In this document: positions 43,770 through 54,971 of the stretch, piece by piece
How positions within the stretch are numbered: position 1 is the first letter of the stretch
How the letters are laid out: each line of letters begins with the position of its first letter
From: Aurifilum marmelostoma
Lineage: Eukaryota > Ascomycota > Sordariomycetes > Diaporthales > Cryphonectriaceae
DNA length: 64,000 nt
Assembly (NCBI GenBank): GCA_027559495.1
Contig: JAMXSV010000010.1
Span: 930,001 to 994,000, forward strand
Direction: 5' to 3'
Notes under the pieces: generated by a model
Told to the model about the DNA's origin: nothing
The model's database searches: none
Seen by the model: the letters and a program-made list of their open reading frames with translations, nothing else
Made by a program: the position numbers and the translations under genes

Positions 43770-44846
43770 ATGAGCCACGACAGTCCTGTTCAGGAATGCG
43801 CATCTGTCTCTGCCGACTACGAAGAAGTTATGAAGCATGGCAAGGCTGGGTTCCGAGAACTGGGCTTCGATCGAGAAAAGCCTCTGGTGATGAGAGCAGG
43901 TCCTGCTTCTGTTGCGATGCCGGCCGCCACAAAATGGTTCACGGATGCGCCCGGCGACACAACATCGCCTCCAAGGAAAACCATGACAGACTACTTGAGA
44001 TCTTTCCTTGCAATACCGTTTCCTTATGAGCTGACGTACCCTCAGCGTCACGAGATGCTCGAAGAATCTGTCCGCGGTTTCATCACTAGCCTGAAGTCCA
44101 CTGGCGACACCAGCAGCAGTCCAACATTGGAGGCACTGCTTGCTCGAATTCTTGAGAGCCATCTTCCGAAAGCGCCTGAATATGGCAGGGGCAGTCTACC
44201 TGATCAGGAGCAAGTTCTTCAGTTCCACTCGCCACTGGCTTTACTCGATACTGCTGTACGATACAACTTGGACATTTCAGCTCCCGTTTCAGCCCAGGCC
44301 GGCTTGGGCTTGGACAGGCAACCGCTTCGAAAATTGTACATTGCACAAGCACCTCTGGACGATCTCCCCAAGGACTTACAAGAAGACGTCCCAATCCCAC
44401 GCCTTGTTAAGGAGGTAGGCAGAGGCGACGTCTACGGCTCTAGTGTTTGGCTAGGCCTAGAACCCACTTATACGCCTCTCCATCGGGACCCGAACCCAAA
44501 TCTATTCGTCCAGTTATGCGGTAGCAAGGTCGTGAGACTCCTCCCGCCGGATGAGGGCGAGCAGCTGTATGCGAGTGTGCAAGCTCGGCTGGGCAGAAGC
44601 AGCGGTAACTCCAGAATACGTGGCACGGAAATGATGGCGGGCGAGGAGAGGGTTATGCTGTACGACGAGGTGTGGGAGGCGAGCAGGGAAGAGGATGGTT
44701 TCCAATATGTGCACACAAGTGCGATGTTGCAGGCAGACCTAGCACCCGGCGATGCGCTGTTCATACCCAAAGGCTGGTGGCATAGCGTCAAGAGCACGCT
44801 CGCGGATGGACGATTGAATGGCTCCGTGAACTGGTGGTTCCGGTAA
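43770..44846 (+). CDS. JmjC/cupin-like 2-oxoglutarate oxygenase
   Basis: Single exon, 358 aa from the first in-frame ATG at 43770 (MSHDSPVQECASVSADYEEV). The C-terminal half is a cupin_8/JmjC fold with Fe(II) ligands visible: TPLHRDPNPNLFVQLCGSKV carries His238 and Asp240, and FIPKGWWHSVKS carries the distal His338. The phrase GSKVVRLLPP and the following acidic insert are typical of small JmjC-only hydroxylases rather than histone demethylases with PHD or JmjN domains. The N-terminal half (about 1-190) is helical and not recognised. Substrate unknown: protein or tRNA hydroxylation are both possible for this group. An upstream GTG-started extension is Arg-rich and could be a targeting leader only if an upstream exon exists. 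Divergent from CK2 beta. Confidence 0.8.
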   Translation: MSHDSPVQECASVSADYEEVMKHGKAGFRELGFDREKPLVMRAGPASVAMPAATKWFTDAPGDTTSPPRKTMTDYLRSFLAIPFPYELTYPQRHEMLEESVRGFITSLKSTGDTSSSPTLEALLARILESHLPKAPEYGRGSLPDQEQVLQFHSPLALLDTAVRYNLDISAPVSAQAGLGLDRQPLRKLYIAQAPLDDLPKDLQEDVPIPRLVKEVGRGDVYGSSVWLGLEPTYTPLHRDPNPNLFVQLCGSKVVRLLPPDEGEQLYASVQARLGRSSGNSRIRGTEMMAGEERVMLYDEVWEASREEDGFQYVHTSAMLQADLAPGDALFIPKGWWHSVKSTLADGRLNGSVNWWFR

Positions 44847-47800
44847 GTACTAATTGACGGCGAATGCAATCCGTGGGCTTGCTCTCGTCAAGCGGATGTT
44901 TTGTTTGCCTCTGTCGAACCGGCAGGCGACCTCAGAAGGCCCACCAAGGTGACGCGTCATAAACCTCTCAAAGATATATGGTGTGCACCTCGTCTGTGGC
45001 CGCCTATTCAAAGAGCCTATCTTCCTCACACCAATGTTTCCCTGCGGGATCAGCGGGTGTTCCCGGGTCTTCATAAACTCATTGATGAACCCTCTGGTAG
45101 ATACAACTCCTTATGACTTCACGTCAGGAAGCTTTCTGCCGTGCTCTTCTAAGTCGGTACATGCACCGAGTTACGGTCTCGTTATCTTGCTCAAATCAAG
45201 AGGGCAAAGTGCCTTACACCTGTGCATAGAGCAGACGCTTCCTGCTTCATCCATCTTACGAGAAATCTGAACAATGTCATCAGATGGCATGCCGTGGATC
45301 ACGACGGTTCCAACTTGGTATCAGCCGGTGATATGAACCGGGTCATTACAGTTTGCAATACGTCTGGTGTCCATTTTCAATGGCCTCACCTGAAGGGCGC
45401 TTCGGGCTTGGCCCTCAACATTCCCGGCAGTTCGTGTCCTTTTCTTCATCTCGAACCTTCCAGTCCTGGCACTGCGCCAGCCCGATGAGCACGAGCACGG
45501 CATCGACCTAATGGCAGTCCACAGTTTCATGTCGGTGCTGCTCGGCGTTGATGAGGTGGCGGTGCGTTTGAAGCTGTTGAACACGGCCGGGTAGTCGCGC
45601 TCTTCTACGTGCTTGGGTTGGTTGGGTTCCGACATCGTGGATGAGGGACTTGGTGAACGTGCCCCCATGATGAAGAGTACACAGACAGTACCACAGATGT
45701 GGAGCTCGTATATTTTCGCATACATGGCACAATGTCTACGGTATGGTCTCCTCTCGAGACCAATGAATGACTGACAGGGCCCTGGTGAGATGAGTCCTCC
45801 CCCGTTCCCTGAAACAGCAGTCTCCCGCAAGTCTCTGCAAGGCCACCTTGACAGTCCAAGCTGCTGTCTCCGCACTTACAGCATATAGCAAGTCTCATAT
45901 CCCATTTACAGCCAAAATTTCTCTACATAATATTCCATACTTGGGGAAACCAAAGGCCATAAGCATGTATGGTCATAGCCAACGCGGTCGTGGGTTCTTC
46001 CCAGTGGGGTTCTCCGGAGCCGAACCCGTCCGCTCCGGCCCGAAAGGTCTCGAGAGACAGTGACAGGTGCCACGGCTTGATATCTGACTATTGCCTTGCT
46101 CGACCGTCCTGGAGAACATTGCCAGCCTACTTCTGGCCTAGCTCACGGATGTGGTCCGAGGTGGTTGAACGGTCTTTTCCACGTCCACCGGAAGTCCTAC
46201 TCATGGCACATGTATCATGACAGGAGCCTGCGCCCAAAGAAACAACAGGGTGACATTTCCATCTCCGCGTCTGGGGCATCGAGGGTCCCGGTGAGCCATC
46301 AGGGGCGACAGACAGACAAGACAGACCGCATGAGTCATATGCCCGACCTAAGGTGCAGGAGAGACAGATGTGGGGCCGTAGGCTTACGTCTTGGGGGTCG
46401 AAACACGGGCATCTGTGTCTGTGCGGGAAGTGGGTGTGAATCTGTGAATTCCTTCACAGACACGCGAGACAAGGACAGACATAGAATCAGCCACTTGCTT
46501 GTAAAGTTGAGACTTGCAGTAGGTTCAATGCCACGAGGGACGACTGGCTGCAGCTGTGAGTCGTCCGCCGTCATAGACCAAACCCCTCGAGACAGAATCC
46601 TTGATCATAGTAGGGTATACAGTGGTATCTTATCAAAAATGGATGTAGCTGGGAAAACTTCGGGGATATTTATGCCTTCGCTTGCGGCAGAACGAATATT
46701 CCCGGGCACCATCATCGTCAGAGGCAATCAGCCTCCAGGCACGTTGCTGGCCCTCTGCTTCCCAGTTTCCTTTCTTGGGACTCCTTTTATTTTTTCCTCT
46801 TTTTCCTTTCCTCTCCAAGGTTACATTTCGTTGTCGCATTTCTCATGTGAAGCACAGGGTGCTGGAGATAAGACATCTTTTAGACGCCTATCTCCGCAGT
46901 TATGGCGACCGAGATTTGAGATTCCCTCTGGATCCCTATGCAGGGAGGGCACCAACCACTTCTCGCCGGCCGCCATTTGTTACGTACTGTACACTCTGGC
47001 TCACATCGACTACGAAAGTAGGGTAGGAGATCGTGGTAGCATTGGCCAGGAACTGAGGCAACCAATGAACGACCTCACATCGTAGGACAGAGGGCAAAAG
47101 GGACGGCATTGGACGAGTAAGCATTTCGGGTCAACGTACCCGCCAAGGAGAATGATGAGTCCTCACCGAAAGTTAAACTGCCGATCTTGCTACCCACCCG
47201 ACCGCCGTCACCACCGCCAATATAGTGTACTTATAGGTAGACGAGAACGGGACAGGGCGGGATGGGGCGCCTGCACTATTCGAAATGTTCGGACCATGTA
47301 TCACGAATCTACTTATAGTATTGTACGCCATAGTACAAAATAGTTACACGACACGGACGGAAGGACACAATGGTGGGGTAGCTTTGGCTTTCTAGAAAGA
47401 AGGTTTCTGCCCCGTGTGCTGATCGAACTGCGATCCACCAGTACCAGACCTTGTGGAGGAGGAGGAGGACGTTCGGATCGCTTGCTGTACATATTACACC
47501 GACCGATGTTGAGCTACAATAAGTAGCTGTTCCGTGCCGAAAAGTAAGTAGTAGTGGATGGCAGGCTGCCCTCTTTTCTGCTCAGCTTTGTCCGGACGAA
47601 GGGCGTCTGACTGCGGTGATTTGAAATGCAGGTTGGAAGAGCCTTCATACCCACATAAAATCTGTACCACGCCCCCTTGCCTCAGTAGACCGTGTGTCGA
47701 CTATATTGTTTCTACTGGTCGGCTCGTCCGTCCAGTTGGGTGCTGACACTGCGGGCCTTACATGCCTCTCGGATTTAACCTATCTCTGTGTGTTCCACTG

Positions 47801-48982
47801 CAGGAGCAAGCCGTAAATTACGGGCTTTCTCAGCAGCGGGTCTCTGCCAGTACATTGCGGCTCAGGTCCTGCCTGACTGATAGTGCGAGTAGGGCACCCC
47901 ATACCAGGTGCAGGCGGCCGGTTAAGGGGCGAGGGAGAGTAGGAAGAAAAAAAAAAAAGGTAAATTGTGGATACCCGTTTCTTGTCAGACCCGCATCAGG
48001 ACACGGCGAGCATGTTTTCGTCTAGCTCTGGGGATGCTGATGCAGCTGTGTTTGGTTCCCGATATGCCTGGGGTCTGTAGTGCAAGGCCTGCCTTTTTGG
48101 TCCGCCCCTTTTTTTTTTTCCCATGTACTGTATGTACATTCTACTGTGGTCAGAGACTAGGGTTTGTTCTGTGGAGGAGGGGGGAGGAGGAGGAGGAGGG
48201 AGGAGACGAAGAGAGGCGATTCGTATTGCCGGGTCCCGTTCCGTAGCGGGTGCTAGACCATACTCGGCCTGCGGGTGATATTCGGCACCTTCACCGTTGG
48301 TTGGGCCTCTGGGTCCTTTGAAGTCCTCCTATGTCCTGGAGGCGTTGTGGATTATACGTACATCCTTGCACTCTTGTTTGCTCGCCTATTTTTTCTATTT
48401 TACTTTTCAATTACTTGTGTCTGCTTTCCTCCTCCTCCCCCCTCCTCCTGTCTCTGCCCTTTCCCCCCTCCACCACCCCCTCAAGGCTTTCCTTACAAGA
48501 GGAACAAGTCGGTCACGTCTTCTCACTCGACTGAACACACCACCCTCTCTTTTCTGTGTGTGGTTTCTGACCAAGGCTCTTGTTTGCCTGCAGCGGGTTT
48601 TGAAGACTATTCCATCGCCCTTTGACCTCACAAGGGTGTGAGATCGTGACCTTCCTCCTCATCGTTCCCCCCCTGTGATGGTAGCATACACCTTCCATTC
48701 TTTTCTTGATTTTGTTAAACACAATAACACAGTTCTTAATTTATTTTCGACATCCTGTTGTCATACTCTGCCTCCCGTGTCTATTCGCCCATAGCGGATT
48801 CGACCACAGTTCTTTCCCTCCTCCTACAGACATCAACTCTGATCTTTCTCTCGTGTTACCCCAACGGCTTCGGGCCGATCCTCACCCGCGCCGCAGCATT
48901 TTGTCGGCACAGTTTCACACACTCAATCCCAGGTCCACGACGACTCTCGTCCGCCTGATTTTCGCATCAGGAGGAAGCAGCA
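44847..48982. other. 4.1 kb spacer upstream of the ABC transporter
   Basis: Largest gene-poor stretch with the alpha-glucan spacer. The long frame at 46096-47085 starts at TTG and has random-like composition. A frame on the minus strand at 45321-45875 contains a short protein-like segment (EERDYPAVFNSFKRTATSST) but no recognisable gene. The last kilobase (48250-48980) is strongly pyrimidine-rich and probably holds the transporter promoter and 5' leader. No tRNA fold was found. Confidence 0.45.
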
Positions 48983-51900
48983 ATGGATAGGGATATCGAA
49001 AAGGCCGAGTTGGACAACTACGGCCGGGAGCACCAGCCTGGCCACCACGACGACAGGGAGGTCGAGCAGCTGCCCCCGGGGACGGCCACCTCCAGCTCCA
49101 GCGGCGACAGCACCGCGCGCAGCCCCGAAGACGAGCTGGAACATGCCCGGCAGAGCAACCCACTGGGCCTGACGCGCACCAAGTCAGGCGTCTCGGTGGA
49201 GCAGGCCCGAGATGACTTCCAGCAGCTGAGCAGGAAATTCTCGAGTGTCTCCAAGGCCTCGAGGGCCAGCCACGACGCCCAGCGCAGGGCAAGCCACAGC
49301 GATGTCCAGAAGACCAAGGAAGAAGCAGGCCTGGCCGAGTCCACCGAGGAGGGAGACGAGGAGCAGTTTGACCTGGAGGGTGCGCTGCGGACGGGGCTGG
49401 ACGCCGAGCAGCAGGCTGGGATCCGCCCCAAGCACATCGGCGTCATCTGGGAGGACCTGACCGTCAAGGGCGCAGGCGGCATGGAGAACTTTGTCAAGAC
49501 GTTCCCCAACGCCTTTGTTGACTTTTTCGACGTCATCACGCCTCTGATCAGGATGCTGGGCATGGGCAAGAAGGGCGCAGAGGTCACCCTGCTGGATAGC
49601 TTTCGTGGTGTGTGCCAGCCAGGCGAGATGGTCCTGGTCCTGGGCCGCCCTGGATCCGGCTGCACCACGTTCCTGAAGACGATCGCCAACCAGCGCTACG
49701 GCTACACCGGTGTCACGGGCGACGTGCTGTACGGTCCATACACGGCCAAGGAGTTCGATCAGTACCGAGGAGAGGCCGTCTACAATGCCGAGGACGACCT
49801 CCACCACGCGACCCTCACCGTCGAGCAGACCCTGGCCTTTGCTCTCGACACCAAGACGCCCAAGAAGCTACCTGCGGGCCTGACCAAGTCCGAGTTCAAG
49901 GCCCAGGTCATCACGATGCTGCTCAAGATGTTCAACATCGAGCATACCCGCAACACCGTCGTCGGCGGGCACTTTGTGCGAGGTGTCTCTGGCGGAGAGC
50001 GCAAGCGGGTCTCCATCGCCGAGATGCTGACCACCAACGCCTGCATCCTGTCCTGGGACAACTCCACCCGCGGTCTGGATGCCTCCACCGCGCTGGACTT
50101 TGTCAAGTCGCTCCGCATCCAGACTGATCTGTACCGGACCACCACCTTTGTCTCCCTGTACCAGGCCTCCGAGAACATCTACCGCGAGTTCGACAAGGTC
50201 ATGGTCATCGACGGCGGGAGGCAGGTCTACTTTGGTCCTGCAGACAAGGCCAGGGCCTACTTCGAAGGGCTCGGCTTTGCCCCTCGTCCGCGTCAGACCA
50301 CGCCTGACTACGTGACGGGCTGTACGGACGAGTTCGAGCGCGAGTATGCCGAGGGCTACTCCCCCGACAACGCGCCCCACGACCCCGACACTCTGGCTGC
50401 TGCCTTCCGCGCCTCCGAGATCGCGAAGGACCTCGAGGCAGAGATGAGCTCCTACAAGGTGCACCTCAAGGAGGAGACCGAGCAGTATGAAAACTTCCGC
50501 CTGGCTGTCCGGGAGAGTAAGCGGAGGGGCGCCAAGCACTCGGTCTACGCCGTCGGGTTCCACCAGCAGGTCTGGGCCCTGATGAAGCGCCAGTTTGTGC
50601 TCAAGATACAGGACAGGCTGGCCCTCGCCATCGGATGGCTTCGGAGTATTGTCATTGCTATCGTCCTGGGCACCCTGTATCTCGACCTCGGCGACACCTC
50701 CGCGAGCGCCTTCAGCAAGGGAGGTGTCATGTTCATCGCCCTCCTGTTCAATGCCTTCCAGGCCTTCGCGGAGCTCGCAGGCGTCATGACAGGTCGCGCG
50801 GTCGTCAATAAGCACAAGGCATACGCCTTCCACCGTCCCTCCGCACTGTGGATCGCGCAGATCATTGTCGACCAGGCCTTTGCGGCATCCCAGATCATGC
50901 TCTTCTCCATCATTGTGTACTTCATGGCAGATCTCTACAGGAGCGCGGGGGCCTTCTTCACCTTCTACCTCATGATCCTGGTCGGCAACATCGCCATGAC
51001 GTTGTTCTTCCGTATCCTCGGTTGCATCAGCCCTGATTTCGACTATGCCATCAAGTTTGCAGTCATCATCATCACCTTCTTTGTGACCACGTCGGGTTAT
51101 CTAATCCAGTACCAGTCCGAGAAGGTGTGGCTGCGCTGGATCTACTGGATCAACGCCCTGGCCCTGGCGTTCAGCGCCATGATGGAGAACGAGTTCGGCC
51201 GGATTGACATGACCTGCACAGACAGCTCGCTCGTCCCGTCGGGTCCAGGCTACGACAACATCGACTACCAGGTGTGCACGCTCGCCGGCTCCAAGACGGG
51301 CACCAACCAGATCTCTGGTTCGGACTACATCATCGACAACTACTCGTACAACCCCAAGGACCTGTGGAGGAATTTTGGCATCATCTTGGCCCTGATCGTC
51401 GCGTTCCTCTGCCTCAACGTCGCCCTGGGCGAGCTCGTCAAGTTCGGCATGGCCGGCAACACGGCCCGCATCTACTCGAAGCCCAACGCGGAGCGCAAGG
51501 CCCTCAACGAATCTCTCATCAAGAAACGGGATGAGCGCCGCAAGAACAACACTGCGGGCGAGGTTGGTGGTGAGATGAAGATCGACTCGAAATCCGTGCT
51601 CACCTGGGAAAACCTGCAATACGACGTGCCCGTGCCCGGTGGTACACGGCGTCTCTTGAACAGCGTCTACGGATACGTCAAGCCTGGTGAGCTCACGGCT
51701 CTGATGGGCTCCTCGGGAGCTGGTAGGCGATCAATTCCGCGCTCCACATACATGATATTCTGTGTCTAATCTCGACTCTAGGCAAAACAACCCTGCTCGA
51801 TGTCCTCGCCGGCCGAAAGAACATTGGTGTGATCCATGGCGACATCCTGGTCGACGGTATCAAGCCGGGCAAGGAGTTCCAGCGGTCCACGTCCTATGCG

Positions 51901-53789
51901 GAGCAGCTTGATATGCACGACCCGTCGCAGACCGTCCGCGAGGCCCTCCGGTTCTCTGCAGACCTGCGCCAGCCTATCGAGACGCCCCAGGCGGAGAAGT
52001 ATAGCTACGTCGAGGAGGTGATTGCCCTGCTTGAGATGGAGAGCATTGCGGATGCCATTATTGGTTCACCTGAAGCCGGTCTCACTGTTGAGCAGCGCAA
52101 GAGAGTATGTCGAGACCACTTGTTCAACCCTTTCACCTGTACTATGCTAATCTTGATTCATTCAAGGTTACCATTGGCGTAGAACTTGCCGCCAAGCCAC
52201 AGCTGCTGCTTTTCCTCGATGAGCCGACGAGTGGTCTGGACAGCCAGAGCGCGTACAATATTGTCCGATTCCTGCAGAAGCTTGCCAGGGCTGGACAGGC
52301 TATCCTGTGTACTATCCACCAACCGGTATGTTCTTGTTGATAATTTGGCTCCTCTTCGTTTTGGAAAGGGTGTGGAGGGAAGGCAAAAGTATGCTATACT
52401 AACAGCCTCATCAACGCACCAGAACGCCGCACTCTTTGAAAACTTCGACCGTCTCCTGCTCCTGAAATCTGGTGGCCGCTGCGTCTACTTTGGCGACATC
52501 GGCAAGGACGCCTGTGTTCTGCGTGACTACCTGAAGCGCCACGGGGCTGTGGCCGGCGAGACGGACAACGTTGCTGAGTTCATGCTCGAGGCGATCGGTG
52601 CAGGCTCCAGCCCTCGTATCGGCAACCGTGACTGGGCCGATATCTGGGAGGACAGCTCGGAGCTGGCCAACGTCAAGGACACCATCTCGCAGCTCAAGGA
52701 GGCGCGCAAGTCGGAAGGCAGCCAGAGCGACAGCTCGCTGCAGCGCGAGTACGCCTCCCCGCTCATGCACCAGCTCAAGGTCGTCGTCAGGCGGATGAAC
52801 CTGTCCTACTGGCGCTCGCCCAACTACCTGTTCACGCGGCTGTTCAACCACCTGGTTATCGCCATCATCACGGGCCTCACCTTCCTCAACCTCGACGACA
52901 GCCGCGCATCGCTCCAGTACAAGATCTTCGTGACGTTCCAGGTCACCGTGCTCCCGGCCCTCATCATCTCGCAGGTGGAGGTCATGTACCACTTCAAGCG
53001 CTCCATCTTCTTCCGCGAGCAGTCCTCCAAGATGTACTCACCCTTCACGTTTGTCACCTCCATGGTGTTGGCCGAGATGCCCTACAGCATCCTGTGCGCC
53101 GTGTGCTTCTTCCTGCCCCTGTACTACATGCCGGGTTTCCAGACCGAGTCCAGCCGCGCGGGCTACCAGTTCTTCATCATCCTTGTGACCGAGCTGTTCT
53201 CCGTCACCCTGGGCCAGGGCCTCGCAGCCCTGACGCCGTCCCTCTTCGTCTCGTCCCAGTTCGATCCCTTTCTCACCATCACCTTCAGCATCTTCTGCGG
53301 CGTCACCATCCCCGCCCCGCAGATGCCCCGCTTCTGGCACGCCTGGATGTACCAGCTCGACCCCTTCACCCGCCTCATCGGCGGCATGGTCACCACCGCC
53401 CTGCACGACCTGCCCGTCCGCTGCAGGGAGAGCGAGCTGAACATGTTCAAGGCCCCCGAGGGCCAGACGTGCGGCGAGTACATGCAGAACTACTTCGACG
53501 CCGGCGGCATCGGGTACATCGTGGACAACTCGACAAGCGACTGTGGGTACTGCGCGTACAAGGTGGGCGACCAGTACTACGAGGCGCTCGGCATGAGTTT
53601 TGACAACAGGTGGCGGGATCTGGGCATCTTTATTGCTTTTGTGGTCAGCAACTTGTGCATTCTGGTTCTGGCGGTAAGTTTTCATGACTTTTTTCTTGTT
53701 GCCTGTGGTCATGGGCAATTTGTTGGGATCTTTTCTTGCTGACTTTTGACGTGATGCAGAGCCGTTTCCTCAACTACAACAAGCGATAA
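48983..53789 (+). CDS. PDR-type ABC-G multidrug transporter
   Basis: Five exons (48983-51722, 51782-52104, 52167-52325, 52423-53673, 53760-53789; introns 59, 62, 97 and 86 bp) encode 1500 aa, the standard length of fungal full-size (NBD-TMD)2 pumps. NBD1 has the PDR-specific Walker A GRPGSGCTTF (Cys for Lys, near residue 221), signature VSGGERKRVSIAE and Walker B ILSWDNSTRGLD. NBD2 has canonical Walker A GSSGAGKTTLLDVLAGRK, degenerate signature VEQRKRVTIGVELAAKPQ and Walker B LLLFLDEPTSGLDSQ. This asymmetry is normal for Cdr1/Pdr5-like proteins. Two six-helix membrane domains follow each NBD. The last exon is only nine residues plus stop (SRFLNYNKR). Pumps of this family export azoles, plant metabolites and lipids at the plasma membrane. 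The substrate cannot be told from sequence. Confidence 0.95.
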
Positions 53790-54971
53790 ATTGTTGGAGG
53801 CCATGATTCTGGTGGTTGCAGCCGAAGCTGTCTGATGACCCTACGACGCTGGACCATTGTGTCTTCTCATTATTGTACATGGATGTAAACATCATGTGGG
53901 GGTTGTTGATGGTGAAAATGAGGTGAGATGGGAAACGGCGAGGATACTTTGATGTGTACGATGAGACTGCAGGATTGATGTTTGATACGTAATAATACCC
54001 CCCATATAGACTTGTATCAGCGATAGAGAAAGCGGCATGCATACTTAGATAGGTGAAGATGGAAATCCTCCGTTTTCAAAGTTTAACTTCAAATGACCGA
54101 TGGATCAAATCTTGAGTAGTTTGACAAAGTCTGCTGATCTCTTTGGGCGTCTTCCTCCAGAAAACTTGTCTACAAGACAAACAATTGTTCAGACTCCCAA
54201 AGAAGTGTCTGGACCAGGATGGCTATCAAGGCTGCAGGTGTCTAAGAGTAATAGATCAAGTGCACAGCTTTTGTTCATCGGATCACAGCTAAGAACATGT
54301 ATCTCACTACTGAGGCATGTTTCTGGACCAAGCTGCGGCCTACTTGCTTGTCACAAGGAGTCAATGATTATTAGTCTTTTTGCACTTGATTCCGAGCCCT
54401 GTGTTGTCATCACTGCCACTGACAAACAATATTCATTTCTTCAGCACATTCTGATCTTCACGTGCTGGTAATGTGATCCTCGCTCATGCTGCACCTCAGA
54501 AATGCCAAAGCGCAGTCTTCGGTCTGAGTTCATAGACTTCTCACTGAGAACAGCACGAAGGCCAGGTGCAGAGCCCCCAGAAAACATTCGTCGTGGTGAA
54601 ACAAGGTCATGATCGCGAGGATCTCCTGTTCCGCAACATGCACGACTTCCGTGAGGTTCTCATCGACACGACTGCAGGAGGAGAAGGTACCAGCACGCAC
54701 TCCTTTCTTCTCCAACCCATATGACCTCCTTGTTATTGTATTGTTGATGCTTTTCTCAACCTGGCCCATCTCTCTTTCCCCCCCTTCTCAAGTCTGGAGA
54801 CAACAAACAAACAAACACCATTCCTTCTTTCTTTCTTCAGGGGCCTTTCTTCTCCTTCCCCCTTTTCCTTCTCAACACCTCAACAATCTTGTCCCTTCCC
54901 ATCTCGTACAGCATTGTTCCCACAGCACCAGCACCCTCTTGCACTTCCTTCCTACGTCCACCACAGTCAAG
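53790..54971. other. intergenic region between ABC transporter and STAND gene
   Basis: 3' flank of the transporter, then an AT-richer segment (54080-54620) containing one ATG-started frame listed separately, then a pyrimidine-rich leader (54770-54970) of the STAND gene. Confidence 0.5.
54100..54471 (+). CDS. possible orphan small ORF, 123 aa
   Basis: ATG-started open frame (begins MDQILSSLTKSADLFGRLPP) in an AT-richer segment whose codon choice differs from neighbouring genes. No signal peptide, domain or splice signal is recognised. It could be a young gene, a fragment of a decayed element, or chance. Confidence 0.2.
   Translation: MDQILSSLTKSADLFGRLPPENLSTRQTIVQTPKEVSGPGWLSRLQVSKSNRSSAQLLFIGSQLRTCISLLRHVSGPSCGLLACHKESMIISLFALDSEPCVVITATDKQYSFLQHILIFTCW

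Noticed and set aside
45321..45875. 184-codon minus-strand frame with a short protein-like stretch
   Set aside because: Only about 70 residues look protein-like, and I could not link them to exons or a family. Possible relic, not annotated as a gene.
46096..47085. 329-codon open frame on the plus strand
   Set aside because: It starts at TTG, has no ATG-led core with protein-like composition, no splice signals and no recognisable motif. It looks like chance in a long spacer.
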